Shown: positions 1-8,150, counted from the first letter of the stretch. The stretch is DNA of 30,032 bases from SMAG-U1939 sp036376595 (GCA_036376595.1 DASVAA010000245.1:1-30032), one strand, 5' to 3'. The notes: a model not told the origin generated them from the letters alone. Made by a program: numbers and translations.

Positions 1-1
1 G

Positions 2-1636
2 ACGGCCCAGGGCATGAACGCCCCCGCGCCGTGGGTGCCCTACACGCGCGCCGGCTGCAACGTCGGCTCGGTCGCCACCGCCAACACGATCCTCGAGAAC
101 ACCGCCATTGACATCCCCACGGTCTTCGGCGCCAACTCGCCCGAGGCCCAGGAGGTCGTCAGCAATCCCAATCAGGCGTTCTCCGACTTCGTCGGCATCG
201 GCGTCCACTGCGCCGCCGGCAATGGCCTCTGCTCCAACGCCAACCACGGCCGGCCCGACCTGCTGCCCGACGAGCCTGGCGGCTACAGCGGCTTCAACGG
301 CCTCTTCGGCAACAAATACGTCGCGCCGCAGATCAGCCCCAACGGCCCGATGACCGACCTCAACGGCAACGTGATCCAAAGCCCGACTGGCAACATCGGC
401 TTCCCAGGCTTCGACGGCATGTCGGCCTCGGTCTCGCTGAGCTATGTCGCGGCGATGCAGGAACACGGCGTTCCCGTCACCTACGCCTACATCTCCGACG
501 CCCACGACAATCACCCCAACGGTCCGGCCTACGGCCCCGGCCAGGCGGGCTACGTGGCGGCGCTGAAGTCGTATGACGACGCCTTCGGCAGGTTCTTCAC
601 GCGGCTCGCCAACGACGGCATCAACCAGAGCAACACGCTCTTCGTCTTCACCGCCGACGAGGGCGACCACTTTGTGGGTGGCCCGCCCAGCCCGGCCAAC
701 TGCGATGGCGTGACGATCCCCTGCACCTACAGCACGATCGGCGAGGTCAACGCCAACCTCACAGGCCTGCTCGCCACCCAGCAGGGCATCACCACCAAGT
801 TCACCGTCCACTCTGACTCGGCGCCCAACATCTACCTGGTGGGCAACCCCACGCCGACCGATCCGAGCGTGCGCGCCTTCGAGCAGGCGCTCGGCAGGCT
901 GACGGCGGTGAATCCCATCACCGGGCAGTCGGGGAATGTGACCAACTTCCTCGCCGACCCGACCGAGATGGGCATCCTGCACATGATTACGGCGGACCCC
1001 GCGCGGACGCCAACGATGACCATGTTCGCCGATCCCAACTACTTCCTCTTCGCCGGCGCGTCCAACTGCAGTTTGCCGTGCGTGACGGTGCAACCGGGCT
1101 TCGCCTGGAACCACGGCGACGTGTCGCCCGACATCAACACGACGTGGCTTGGCATGGTTGGCCCCGGCATCCGCAACCTCGGCGTGGACGGCGACGTGTG
1201 GTCGGACCACACCGACATCCGCCCGACGATGATGATGCTGCTCGGCCTGAAGGACGACTATGCCCACGACGGCCGTGCGCTCTACGAGATCGCCTATGAT
1301 TGGGCGGTGCCGCAGACCGCGCTTGCCCACCGCGAGACGCTGCTGCGCCTGGCCGCGGCGTACAAGCAGCTCGACGCCTGCGTGGGGCAGTTCGGCCTCG
1401 CCAGCCTCGTTGTGGCAACGAATGCGCTGGAGACAACCGACAGCAGTCGCTACACCAGTCTCGAGGCGCAGCTCAGCGCGCTCGGCTCGCAGCGCGACGC
1501 CACCGCCAGCCAGATGATCGCCCTGCTCGAAGGGGCAACCTTCGGCGGCCAGGCGCTCAACGAGCTGCAGGCGAAGGCACTCACGGCTCAGGCACAATCG
1601 CTCATCGATCAGATGACGACACTGGCAAGCGCGTAG
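2..1636 (+). CDS. Alkaline-phosphatase-superfamily phosphoesterase (5' end cut by window edge)
   Basis: The frame is open to the left edge, so the true start lies outside; the first in-window ATG (14) is unlikely to be the start because coding-like sequence precedes it. The readable part is about 540 residues. Two features fit the alkaline phosphatase/sulfatase/phosphodiesterase fold. One is FTADEGDH near residues 211-218 (counted from the ATG at 14), which resembles the metal-binding T(A/S)DHG motif. The other is a C-terminal SDHTDIRPT near 397-405, followed by a hydrophobic LLG, which resembles the H-x-D-x-x-PT metal motif of that superfamily. An AYISDAHDNH segment near 157-166 may give further ligands. 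Cys residues and Asn/Gly-rich loops suggest a secreted enzyme, but any signal peptide is off-window. The substrate cannot be told. The last ~130 residues are helical and Ala/Gln-rich, probably an appended tail. A palindrome follows the stop codon closely. Confidence 0.7.
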   Translation, partial: TAQGMNAPAPWVPYTRAGCNVGSVATANTILENTAIDIPTVFGANSPEAQEVVSNPNQAFSDFVGIGVHCAAGNGLCSNANHGRPDLLPDEPGGYSGFNGLFGNKYVAPQISPNGPMTDLNGNVIQSPTGNIGFPGFDGMSASVSLSYVAAMQEHGVPVTYAYISDAHDNHPNGPAYGPGQAGYVAALKSYDDAFGRFFTRLANDGINQSNTLFVFTADEGDHFVGGPPSPANCDGVTIPCTYSTIGEVNANLTGLLATQQGITTKFTVHSDSAPNIYLVGNPTPTDPSVRAFEQALGRLTAVNPITGQSGNVTNFLADPTEMGILHMITADPARTPTMTMFADPNYFLFAGASNCSLPCVTVQPGFAWNHGDVSPDINTTWLGMVGPGIRNLGVDGDVWSDHTDIRPTMMMLLGLKDDYAHDGRALYEIAYDWAVPQTALAHRETLLRLAAAYKQLDACVGQFGLASLVVATNALETTDSSRYTSLEAQLSALGSQRDATASQMIALLEGATFGGQALNELQAKALTAQAQSLIDQMTTLASA

Positions 1637-1654
1637 CAGGCCCTCACCCCCTGG

Positions 1655-1682
1655 CCCCCTCTCCCTGGCCAGGGAGAGGGGG
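1655..1682 (+). terminator. 28-nt perfect palindrome followed by TATTTT
   Basis: A perfect inverted repeat centred between 1668 and 1669 (half-site GGCCAGGGAGAGGGGG read outward on the right, minus its first GG-CC centre) begins 18 nt after the phosphoesterase stop codon and is followed by TATTTT. This is consistent with a rho-independent terminator, although there is almost no loop. The flanking CCCTCACCCCCTGG text looks like a dispersed intergenic repeat, so it may be a repeat element that also terminates transcription. Confidence 0.5.
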
Positions 1683-1808
1683 TATTTTGCGCGCGTGCAG
1701 ATGCTGCGGCGGAATCGGCAATACCAAGAGCCATACGATGGGCGGCATGTGGTTGCTCGGTGGCAGGCGCGACGCGTGGGCTACTGTCGAGCTGGTCAGT
1801 GCGTTCGG

Positions 1809-2174
1809 CTAGTGCGATACGAAGGGAGACCACCATTCTCGGGGACTGCCTTGAATGAAGCGGATGCGGCCCAATCTGGAATCGATGAGCCTGAATAACT
1901 CATAGGTCAGCCCGTAGTAATCAACCTCCTGCCCCCAGCGACTGGTGTCAATCGTCACCATGAGATCGCTCTGGCCGTGCGGCGTGAGCTCGACGGCGAA
2001 TCCCGCGTCACGATGCGTTGCCGTCGCAGCGACATCCTCCACCCGAGTCGCGTCGAGCGATTCCAAGGCAATCTGCCAGGTCGTGCGCCAGTGGCCATTA
2101 GGAAGTTGCGTAAGCTCGCCCCATCGAGTGGGCTTCGGCCAGCCGCTCCACCGCGCGTCATCGTCATGAGTCAT
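1809..2174 (-). CDS. Putative immunity protein downstream of RHS-like gene
   Basis: A 121-residue soluble protein, acidic and Trp-rich (starts MTHDDDARW, ends REWWSPFVSH), with no signal peptide or membrane span. I do not recognise its family. The start is well supported: GGGAGG lies 6 nt upstream of the ATG. Only 3 nt separate this ATG from a TAA that ends an out-of-frame reading frame (2178-2240) which looks like the lost C-terminus of the upstream RHS protein. A small, intact, translationally coupled gene directly after an RHS C-terminus is the standard place for the immunity gene of a polymorphic toxin. The role is inferred from position only. It could also be an unrelated small protein. 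It appears intact while its presumed partner is broken. Confidence 0.5.
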   Translation of the reverse strand: MTHDDDARWSGWPKPTRWGELTQLPNGHWRTTWQIALESLDATRVEDVAATATHRDAGFAVELTPHGQSDLMVTIDTSRWGQEVDYYGLTYELFRLIDSRLGRIRFIQGSPREWWSPFVSH

Positions 2175-2177
2175 GGG

Positions 2178-2240
2178 TTACCTCCCGTAAGGATCTATGA
2201 TCCACCACTGCATCGTCTCATTAAGCCGTTCCAGCTCGCA
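2178..2240 (-). pseudogene. Out-of-frame C-terminal tail of the former RHS toxin
   Basis: In a different frame from the RHS ORF, this stretch reads CELERLNETMQWWIIDPYGR followed by TAA. It has protein-like composition and stops 3 nt before the next ATG, with that gene's ribosome binding site inside its last codons. The in-frame RHS reading instead ends in an unconvincing MRRCSGGS and a TAG at 2195-2197. The simplest explanation is a deletion that joined the N-terminal third of a long RHS gene to its last ~20 codons out of frame. This is inference from reading frames and gene spacing. Confidence 0.4.
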
Positions 2241-4111
2241 GCAGCCCCAGAGCGCGTCTGCACTAGCGCGTCGTTGAGGACGAATGTGCTTTGCACCAAT
2301 GGCACGCCGAGACCGCCGCTACTCGACAGATCGATAGGATCGTCGCAGCGCAGATTACTCCCAGTGTTGCACCCTGAGGAGGGGAGAGGTTGCGTGAGGT
2401 GGGCTGGGCTGTGGCCGGCAGAGAAGCTGACGCGCATCAGTGGTGCCCACCCACTCCCAGAACAGGCCGACTGGGCATTGAGGCAGTTGGGAGAGTCGTA
2501 TTCGACGGTCGAGAGCACGACATCGCGCGGGTAGGAGATACCATACGCCGTCTCCAGATCCCGCTGATATGTGATGTGGATCTGGTTGCCGTCGGGATCC
2601 GTGATTAGATCCAAGAACCAGTTGGCGATCTGATCCTTCCCGCTCGACGTGGGATAATACTGGAGCGAGTCGGCCGTACAGCCGAACTCCTCCATGATCC
2701 CGTTCGGCCGCCAGACCCGAAAGCAGGGCGGGCTGGCAGACATGCCGCTGAGTGCGTTGGGTCCAGTGTACGAGAAAATCTTCATGTGGGTTTCGGGGGC
2801 TGTATGCCACGCGATAGGGCTGGGCGTGATGGAGTGGCTGCTGTCCTCGTAATAGGTGGCGACGTTGATATTTGGGGGGATCAGTTCCGCACTGGTGCCG
2901 AATGGATCACTGAGCTGCCACATGTCCTCCCATGCGGTCGCGGACGTGCAACTCGTAATGCAATCACTTACGACGTTGTGCTCGGTCCAAGAAATCTCGC
3001 CGAGTGATAGGTTCCAGCCTTCTCCCACCCACGGCGCGGCGCCCTGCGGATCGTGCTGTTCGTTCACCGCCGCGCTGGAATAGGCGAGTCCGAGCTGTGG
3101 TGTGAAGTTGCCCGGTCCCGCAGGGAGGCTGAAAGGGATGCCGAGCTGCAGCGAGCCACCGCTGAGGTCCACCGTGGCCGCCTCCGGCGAGCCGAATACC
3201 GCCTCGGAGGAGTTGGTGTCCCAGGAGGCACTTGTGCTTGCTGTGGCCAGTGGTACCGACGCCTCCAGCGTCCCACGGCTGGCGTCGACTTTCGCGCGCT
3301 GCTGGCTGGATGGTCCCAAGTTGCCGGGGACGACATCCGCTGACGACCTGCCCTGCCCGCTTATCTGCTCCCGTGCCGAGGCTGCTTCTACTCCCGCCGG
3401 CAGCGGGCGATTGACCGTGACGATGGCGTGCCCGAGATCAAATGCCTCGCCAGCCGTCCCAACGTGGAGGAGCATCGTCACCGGCCGCTCAAGCCCCTTG
3501 GGAGCCTGCAAGCCGTGTGCATCGACCAGCTCGATGAGATACATGCCAAAGGACACGAGGCCGCTGCCGCCTGCGCTCGAGCCAGAGGGAGAGGCGACTT
3601 GTCGCACTCTCAAATAGAGGGCCCCACCCACATCTGCGATATCGCCAGCGGTAATCGCTCCCGCCGGAATGACCAGTTCGAGCCGGCCGTCGCTACCGAT
3701 AAAATCGATAGCCCTTCCCGCTTGTAGGCGCACCAGAGCAGGCTGCATGACCGAAAAAGGTCGCGACGGACCACCAGGAACCACACGGGGGTGAACGGCG
3801 GGCGGCAAGGGTGTCTGGTGGGAACGTGGTTGCACTGACTTGGTCCCAATACGCGGATCGAAACGATTGGGCGTGCCGGAGTCAGCAGCCGTTATTTGTG
3901 CGCCCCGGGCCCATGCACCAGGCGTATCTTGCTCAGCAAGCAAGGCGAGGGGACTACCGGGTCCGAAGGCAAGCATGACGACCAGCGCGCACGCAATGAG
4001 GAATGGCCTCAGTCGCGGGCAGTTCAGGGCGGCGTGGGCAGAGAAGTCAGGGCGCCACATGCGATGCATGAACGCTGAGCGCCTGTGAGCGATATCGTGG
4101 TGCTGGCTCAT
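2195..4111 (-). CDS. Secreted RHS/SpvB-like protein, truncated
   Basis: 638 residues. The N-terminus has a basic stretch and then a hydrophobic segment (about residues 37-60, FLIACALVVMLAFG), consistent with an export signal. A low-complexity Ser/Gly/Pro region follows. Near residues 310-370 comes the sequence LSGGSLQLGIPFSLPAGPG, then LGLAYSSAAVN and WVGEGWNLSLGEISW, which matches the start of SpvB/RHS shells (P..LP.G.G...P.L.L.YSS...G..GWSL). The final part (TDPDGNQIHITYQ, then LVQSTFVLND) is typical of the strands just before YD repeats, but no YD repeats and no RHS core (PxxxxDPxG) follow: the frame stops at 2195. Family members usually exceed 1500 residues, so about two thirds is missing. 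The start at 4111 has AAAGGGG upstream. Probably a non-functional remnant. Confidence 0.65.
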   Translation of the reverse strand: MSQHHDIAHRRSAFMHRMWRPDFSAHAALNCPRLRPFLIACALVVMLAFGPGSPLALLAEQDTPGAWARGAQITAADSGTPNRFDPRIGTKSVQPRSHQTPLPPAVHPRVVPGGPSRPFSVMQPALVRLQAGRAIDFIGSDGRLELVIPAGAITAGDIADVGGALYLRVRQVASPSGSSAGGSGLVSFGMYLIELVDAHGLQAPKGLERPVTMLLHVGTAGEAFDLGHAIVTVNRPLPAGVEAASAREQISGQGRSSADVVPGNLGPSSQQRAKVDASRGTLEASVPLATASTSASWDTNSSEAVFGSPEAATVDLSGGSLQLGIPFSLPAGPGNFTPQLGLAYSSAAVNEQHDPQGAAPWVGEGWNLSLGEISWTEHNVVSDCITSCTSATAWEDMWQLSDPFGTSAELIPPNINVATYYEDSSHSITPSPIAWHTAPETHMKIFSYTGPNALSGMSASPPCFRVWRPNGIMEEFGCTADSLQYYPTSSGKDQIANWFLDLITDPDGNQIHITYQRDLETAYGISYPRDVVLSTVEYDSPNCLNAQSACSGSGWAPLMRVSFSAGHSPAHLTQPLPSSGCNTGSNLRCDDPIDLSSSGGLGVPLVQSTFVLNDALVQTRSGAAASWNGLMRRCSGGS

Positions 4112-4451
4112 CTGACTTGCCCCTTTCTCAGGCTCAATCCCAATCTTGCTGCGCCTACGGCGAGCCGCTGTGATTGCCCATCGCTAGAGTACCAGATAGC
4201 CGTTGGCATGCTGTGTGCTGCAACATGGGCACGCTCGTGGACAGCCAGTGGGCCGCGCTGGGTCGCCAGCGTGCTGCGAGCGTTGGCTCAGCGGTCCATG
4301 AAGAGTGCGCGGCGTACGCCGTCACCTGCTGGATCGAGTGCTGGGCGACAAGAGCGATTCCTTGCCTGGCGGTTCGGGGTTGCTGGCTGTCGCGGCGGGC
4401 GGCGTCCGCGGATCATGGGAGGGAGGGTCTTCTGTGCATTCAGGAGGCACA
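4112..4451. other. Intergenic region between RHS-like gene and BTAD regulator remnant
   Basis: About 340 bases with no convincing gene. Open frames on both strands overlap each other and give Arg/Ser/Cys-rich composition without recognisable motifs or ribosome binding sites. It must hold the divergent promoters, but I see no clear -35/-10 pair. Confidence 0.4.
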
Positions 4452-4702
4452 ATGCCGCAACTATTCGTGCAGTGTCTGTGCTGCGCTGACGCCCGATGAT
4501 ACCTGGAGGGAAGGAAGGCGAACATGGAACAGGAGGGGAGAATAGAGAGCAATCGCGGGCGTCCGCGTTGAGTTCGACGAGGAAAGACTGCAGAAGGGCT
4601 CTCGCCGCTCGCCTCTCTCCGCAAAGGGAGTTGCTCCTCAATTTGCCACTAGGACTGGTAAAGCCGGGATTGCTGCTGTGTAGAGGCGAAAGGGGAGGTG
4701 AT
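4452..4702 (+). pseudogene. Broken N-terminus of BTAD-family regulator
   Basis: AGGAGG precedes an ATG at 4452 by 5 nt. The frame begins MPQLFVQCLCCADAR and stops at TGA. BTAD/SARP regulators typically begin with a short beta strand of the type M..L.V..LG...A, so this looks like the original start. Further on, another frame near 4650-4670 reads FATRTGKAG, resembling the F.(S/T)RKA motif of the winged-helix domain, and the frame then shifts into that of the downstream ORF (CRGERGGDM). At least two disruptions separate this start from the intact part. The alternative is chance similarity upstream of a short regulator. Confidence 0.35.
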
Positions 4703-5461
4703 ATGAAGCCCACACGGTCGCAGCTTACCGAGTTGCTCTGGGCTGAGCAGACGCCCCGGCGCGCACAGGACACGCTCCGGCATGCCCTCACGCACCTGCG
4801 GATGGCGCTGGAGCCGCACCGCCAGACCGGTAGGCCTTCGGCATTCGTGGGCAGTGATCGGCGCACCGTCTGGCTTATGCATGATCAGCCAGGCGATGGC
4901 GGCGGTGAGGGTGACCGGCTAGGCCGCCCCCGCCACGGCAGGGTAGAGGTGGACTATGTCCGATTTGAAACGCGCGCAGCCCGGGCAATTGCTCTGCTTG
5001 CCCAGGAGGTCACCCTGCTCTCAGCTAAGGAACGGAGTGACTCTGAGCGCTTAGGCGATGAAGCGCTTTCCCTATATCGCGGTCCTTTCCTTGAAGGACA
5101 GCACGATGCCCCATGGATGCAGAAAACGCGAGCGCGGTGCCATCGCCTGTGGGCAGGGCTCGTTCGTGCGCTCGCCCGTGTGGCAGCTTGGGATGATCGG
5201 TATGATCGCGCGGAGCTGCTATCGGGTAGCCTCTTCGACGACTGTCCTGAGGACGAAGATGCTGCCCGGCGCTTGATGCTGATTCAGGCCGCGGCAGGAC
5301 ACCGAGGTTTCGCCTCGCGCACCTATGAGCGTCATTGTGCCGCGCTTTATACTGCCCTGGGCATACGACCCGCCCTTGAGATTCAACATCTCATGCACAG
5401 CATCCGGAACAGCGCATCCCTTGAGGGCCTTCAGGCCATACTGCGTGAGGAGCGATTGTGA
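4703..5461 (+). CDS. BTAD-domain (SARP-like) transcriptional regulator, N-terminally short
   Basis: 252 residues from an ATG with GGGGAGGTG just upstream. Residues 1-40 (RSQLTELLWAEQTPRRAQDTLRHAL, here cited as RSQLTELLWAEQ then DTLRHALTHLRMAL) match the second half of the winged-helix DNA-binding domain of SARP/AfsR-type regulators, where DxLAxLLWxD is followed by an Asn/Leu-Arg helix. Residues 83-235 form the BTAD domain of TPR-like helices: VDYVRFE, ALSLYRGPFLEG, WMQKTRARC, and YERHCAALYTALGIRPALEIQHL split across the last helix pair. The first ~50 residues of the usual DNA-binding domain are missing, and remnants are readable upstream in other frames. If translated it may bind DNA poorly. 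It diverges from the RHS-like gene, so it may once have controlled that locus. Confidence 0.6.
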   Translation: MKPTRSQLTELLWAEQTPRRAQDTLRHALTHLRMALEPHRQTGRPSAFVGSDRRTVWLMHDQPGDGGGEGDRLGRPRHGRVEVDYVRFETRAARAIALLAQEVTLLSAKERSDSERLGDEALSLYRGPFLEGQHDAPWMQKTRARCHRLWAGLVRALARVAAWDDRYDRAELLSGSLFDDCPEDEDAARRLMLIQAAAGHRGFASRTYERHCAALYTALGIRPALEIQHLMHSIRNSASLEGLQAILREERL

Positions 5462-5727
5462 TATCAAGTTCGGCGTTGTCGTTTGATACGGCATTCGTGC
5501 GGCACCGTGCCTAGGGAGTTCGCGGGTCCAGCGCCGCTTTCTACACCTACCCGGTCAATTCAGATATGACAGGTACACGGCTGCCTGCATGCCGGGCATG
5601 GGTCATGCGATGGCCGATGCCAATAAGGATGAGCGACGAGACGCGCGATAAGCCCGGCGCGCACGGAGCGGCTGGTATGGCAGGCGCAGCGGACGGACGG
5701 CAGCGGACCGGGAGGGAGGCCGGTGAC

Positions 5728-6963
5728 ATGGGCGACAAGACGGCGCGCTCTCCCGACGGGCAGACCACGGCGCAGCCAGCGCGGCGCCACCTCACGATAG
5801 CGATCGAGCCGCACACGCTGTGGCTGGCGACGGCCATCGCCCTGGGCGTGCTCGCCATCGCTTTCGTCTTCGCGCGGGCGCTTGGCGTCTTCATCGTGAT
5901 CTTCATCGCTATCATCCTGGCCGAGGGCATCCGCCCGCTGGTGGACCGCATGCAGGCGCGCCGCGTGCCACGGCCGCTCGCGGTGCTACTGATCTACCTG
6001 GCGATCTTCGTCGTGCTGGGCTTTCTGGCCTACGCGCTGGTGCAGCCGTTGATCAGCCAGCTCGCGGCGTTCGCTAACGCGCTGCCCGACTACGCCACCG
6101 AGGCGCAACAACTCCTGCTTCGCATCCAGCAGCTTGCGCGCGGCAACGCGCAGATCCAGCAGGCCATCTCGTTGCTGACCAGCCAGATCGGCTCGATTCT
6201 CTCCAACACGCTGCCGGTGATACTGCATCTACCGTTCGCGATCGGCGATCTGGTCTTCAACGCGCTGCTGATCCTGCTGATCGCGTTTCTGTGGCTCACA
6301 AGTATCGGCCGGCTGCGGCCGTTCGTGCTGGGGCTGCTGCCGGCGGACACGCGCCCTACGGCGCAGGCGATGATCGACGACTCGAGTCGCAAGTTGGGCG
6401 GCTACCTCCGCGGCGTGCTGGTGAACATGGTCGTCATTGGCACGCTCAGCGGTCTGGGTCTGTGGGCGCTCGGCGTGCCGTATCCCGCGCTGCTCGGCGT
6501 GCTCGCCGGCCTGACCGAGCTGATCCCGTTCCTGGGTCCCTGGATCTCGGGTGCGGTCGCCGTGGTGGTCGCCGCGCTGGCCGTCGATCCGCTCAAAGCC
6601 GGCGAAGTCATCGTGCTCTTCATGGTGTTGCAGCAGGTCGAGGGCAACACGCTGGTGCCGATTGTGATGAACCGCACCGTCGAGCTGAATCCGCTGCTGA
6701 TCGTCGTCGCGGTGCTGATTGGCGGTGCGCTCTTTGGCATCGCCGGCAGCGTGCTGTCGGTGCCCCTGGCGGCACTGATCGAGATCGTCGTCGTGCGCGT
6801 GTTGGCGCCGGCCGTCCGCCACGCATCAGCGCGAGCCGAAGAACGCCGCGCCGCACACGAAGATGCCGGCGAGACCCCGCCCGAGCCGCCAGCTCCGCCC
6901 CAGCCAGCCGAGCCGACCGAGCCGACCGAGCCGACCAAGCCGCGTGTTCCCGCGCCGACGTAA
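5728..6963 (+). CDS. AI-2E family transporter (TqsA/PerM-like permease)
   Basis: About 411 residues from an ATG preceded by GGGAGG. The frame extends upstream to 5566, but that part lacks membrane character and has a poorer ribosome site. Paired hydrophobic helices occur near the start (TLWLATAIALGVLAIAFVF, then LGVFIVIFIAIILAEG), then a long amphipathic region (QQLLLRIQQLA...) and a C-terminal helix bundle. The conserved block LTELIPFLGPWISG and the VLQQVEGN motif are hallmarks of the AI-2E exporter/PerM family (PF01594). Members export autoinducer-2 or act as other permeases and Na+/H+ antiporters; the substrate here is unknown. The C-terminal cytoplasmic tail is Pro/Glu-rich and contains a tandem 9-nt repeat encoding EPT EPT EPT. 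It stands alone as a transcription unit. Confidence 0.85.
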   Translation: MGDKTARSPDGQTTAQPARRHLTIAIEPHTLWLATAIALGVLAIAFVFARALGVFIVIFIAIILAEGIRPLVDRMQARRVPRPLAVLLIYLAIFVVLGFLAYALVQPLISQLAAFANALPDYATEAQQLLLRIQQLARGNAQIQQAISLLTSQIGSILSNTLPVILHLPFAIGDLVFNALLILLIAFLWLTSIGRLRPFVLGLLPADTRPTAQAMIDDSSRKLGGYLRGVLVNMVVIGTLSGLGLWALGVPYPALLGVLAGLTELIPFLGPWISGAVAVVVAALAVDPLKAGEVIVLFMVLQQVEGNTLVPIVMNRTVELNPLLIVVAVLIGGALFGIAGSVLSVPLAALIEIVVVRVLAPAVRHASARAEERRAAHEDAGETPPEPPAPPQPAEPTEPTEPTKPRVPAPT

Positions 6964-7075
6964 GCCGCTCTCCCACACATTCTCGGCGGATAACAACCCG
7001 GCGCCATCGCGAAACGTACATCTGTCGGATTCCACCGCTGCCTCCGCATTACGTAGCAATACGATACGACGGGTG

Positions 7076-7081
7076 TATACT
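7076..7081 (+). promoter_or_regulatory. Possible -10 box TATACT
   Basis: TATACT lies 129 nt before the ATG at 7211, in a local AT-richer patch. No good -35 is visible (TAGCAA with a 16-nt spacer is the best). The same TATACT hexamer recurs upstream of several genes in the window. Confidence 0.3.
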
Positions 7082-7210
7082 GGAAGGCGGCGGGCGGAGC
7101 CGGTGTACGGAAGGCGGAATCCGCGCCGCCTCGAATGCGCCCGCGTAGGATGTGCTATGAGCGCGAGACAACGCACGGGGCGCCGAACGGAGAGCGAAGG
7201 GGGAGCGGCG

Positions 7211-7597
7211 ATGCGGGCGCATTCACAGTATGGTTATGCGGCGAATTATCCCGTGCGGCCCGGCCAGCGGCCCTACGAGCGCCGGCCGGGGCCGGTGCGC
7301 GATGTATGGAACGGCGCCATGCGCGGCGATTTTGCGCGCAACCTGGGCTTCTTCGGCGGTCTGACGCAGATTATCATCGGCTTCCTGCCGCTCTTCGGCA
7401 CGCTGGCCGCGCTGCGCGATCTCGTCGCCGACCTCAAGTACCACGACCACCTGGGCTGCGCCTTCAACACCCTCGCGCTGGTCCCCGTCTTCGGCGGCTT
7501 CTCCAAGACGATGGACGTGATTCGCGTGGTGCATCACGCCGGGCACGTCGTACACGTCACCCAGCGGCGCAAACATCAACAGCAATATCCGCAATAG
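7211..7597 (+). CDS. Small hydrophobic protein, pre-toxin-like
   Basis: 128 residues from an ATG with AAGGGGGAG upstream; the frame is open further left but only with Arg/Ser/Pro shadow composition. After a basic N-terminus (RPGQRPYERRPGP), residues 40-110 hold hydrophobic stretches with conserved-looking turns: LGFFGGLTQIIIGFLPLFGT, LRDLVADL, LALVPVFGGFSK. This P-(L/V)-(F/V)-G-T...RD...G...ALVP..G...K pattern resembles the helical domain placed just before the toxin domain in polymorphic toxins. Here it stands alone, with no signal peptide and a basic HxxHVTQRRK tail. It could instead be a small membrane-associated protein. No function can be assigned. It converges with the PEBP gene. Confidence 0.55.
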   Translation: MRAHSQYGYAANYPVRPGQRPYERRPGPVRDVWNGAMRGDFARNLGFFGGLTQIIIGFLPLFGTLAALRDLVADLKYHDHLGCAFNTLALVPVFGGFSKTMDVIRVVHHAGHVVHVTQRRKHQQQYPQ

Positions 7598-7637
7598 CGC
7601 ATCCCCATCTGGTGCGGCGCAGCTTGCAAGAGCGCGG

Positions 7638-8105
7638 TTAGCCTCCCTGGCGTGCGTACGTGCCTGCGAGCCGCGCCTGGGCAATGATGTGCCCTTGCAG
7701 CGCGCTCAGCACCGTATCCTTATCTGGCCTCGGCGGCACGTTGAGGGCAATGTCGGCGGCGTAGAGCGTGAACTGGTAGCGGTGCGGCGGACTGCCCGGC
7801 GGCGGGCATGGCGCCCCGTAGCCAATGCGGCCGAACGAGTTCATGCCCTGCTCGCCGCCGTTGGGGAGCCGCTGTTCGGGCCGCACGGCTTTCGGCAGAT
7901 CATGCACGCTCGCCGGCACGTCGTAGAGCACCCAATGGGTGAACGTGCCGCCGGGCGCGTCGGGGTCCACGACGATCAGCGCGAAGGTAACTGTAGACTC
8001 CGGCGCTCCCGTCCAGGCGAGTGGCGGCGAGATGCCCACGCCGTCGCAGGTATACTCCGCCGGTATTTGGCCGCCCGGATGAAATGCGCTGCTGTCCAGC
8101 TCCAT
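7638..8105 (-). CDS. YbhB/YbcL-type PEBP (Raf kinase inhibitor-like) protein
   Basis: 155 residues with GGGAGGG 4-5 nt before the ATG. It matches the bacterial phosphatidylethanolamine-binding protein family (PF01161). DPDAP is at residues 47-51, with HWVLYDVP from 57 and the C-terminal GYGAPCPPPGSPPHRY, the conserved (G)xxGPxPPxGxxHRY anion/ligand pocket. Length is normal for cytoplasmic bacterial members. These bind small anions or lipids; physiological roles are poorly known. It is the last gene of a probable four-gene minus-strand set with the hydrolase at 8196-8942, the BON/SRPBCC protein and the phosphoribosyltransferase. The 90-nt gap to the hydrolase contains a dispersed CCGCG repeat, so it may have its own promoter. 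Confidence 0.9.
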   Translation of the reverse strand: MELDSSAFHPGGQIPAEYTCDGVGISPPLAWTGAPESTVTFALIVVDPDAPGGTFTHWVLYDVPASVHDLPKAVRPEQRLPNGGEQGMNSFGRIGYGAPCPPPGSPPHRYQFTLYAADIALNVPPRPDKDTVLSALQGHIIAQARLAGTYARQGG

Positions 8106-8150
8106 ACGACCCTCCCTGAGAGTGTTCAGCCGCTCCCCTGGCCCTCCCCG

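Noticed and set aside
1640..1656. Possible CRISPR leader or IS end near the phosphoesterase stop
   Set aside because: Only a palindrome with T-rich 3' flank is visible; there is no transposase, target duplication or repeat array.
4288..4866. Minus-strand open frame (192 codons) over the BTAD remnant
   Set aside because: Cys/Arg/Ser-rich shadow composition; the plus strand encodes a recognisable BTAD domain.
6229..7049. Minus-strand open frames opposite the AI-2E permease
   Set aside because: His/Gln/Arg-rich and Thr/Ser-rich shadows of a clear membrane protein on the plus strand.
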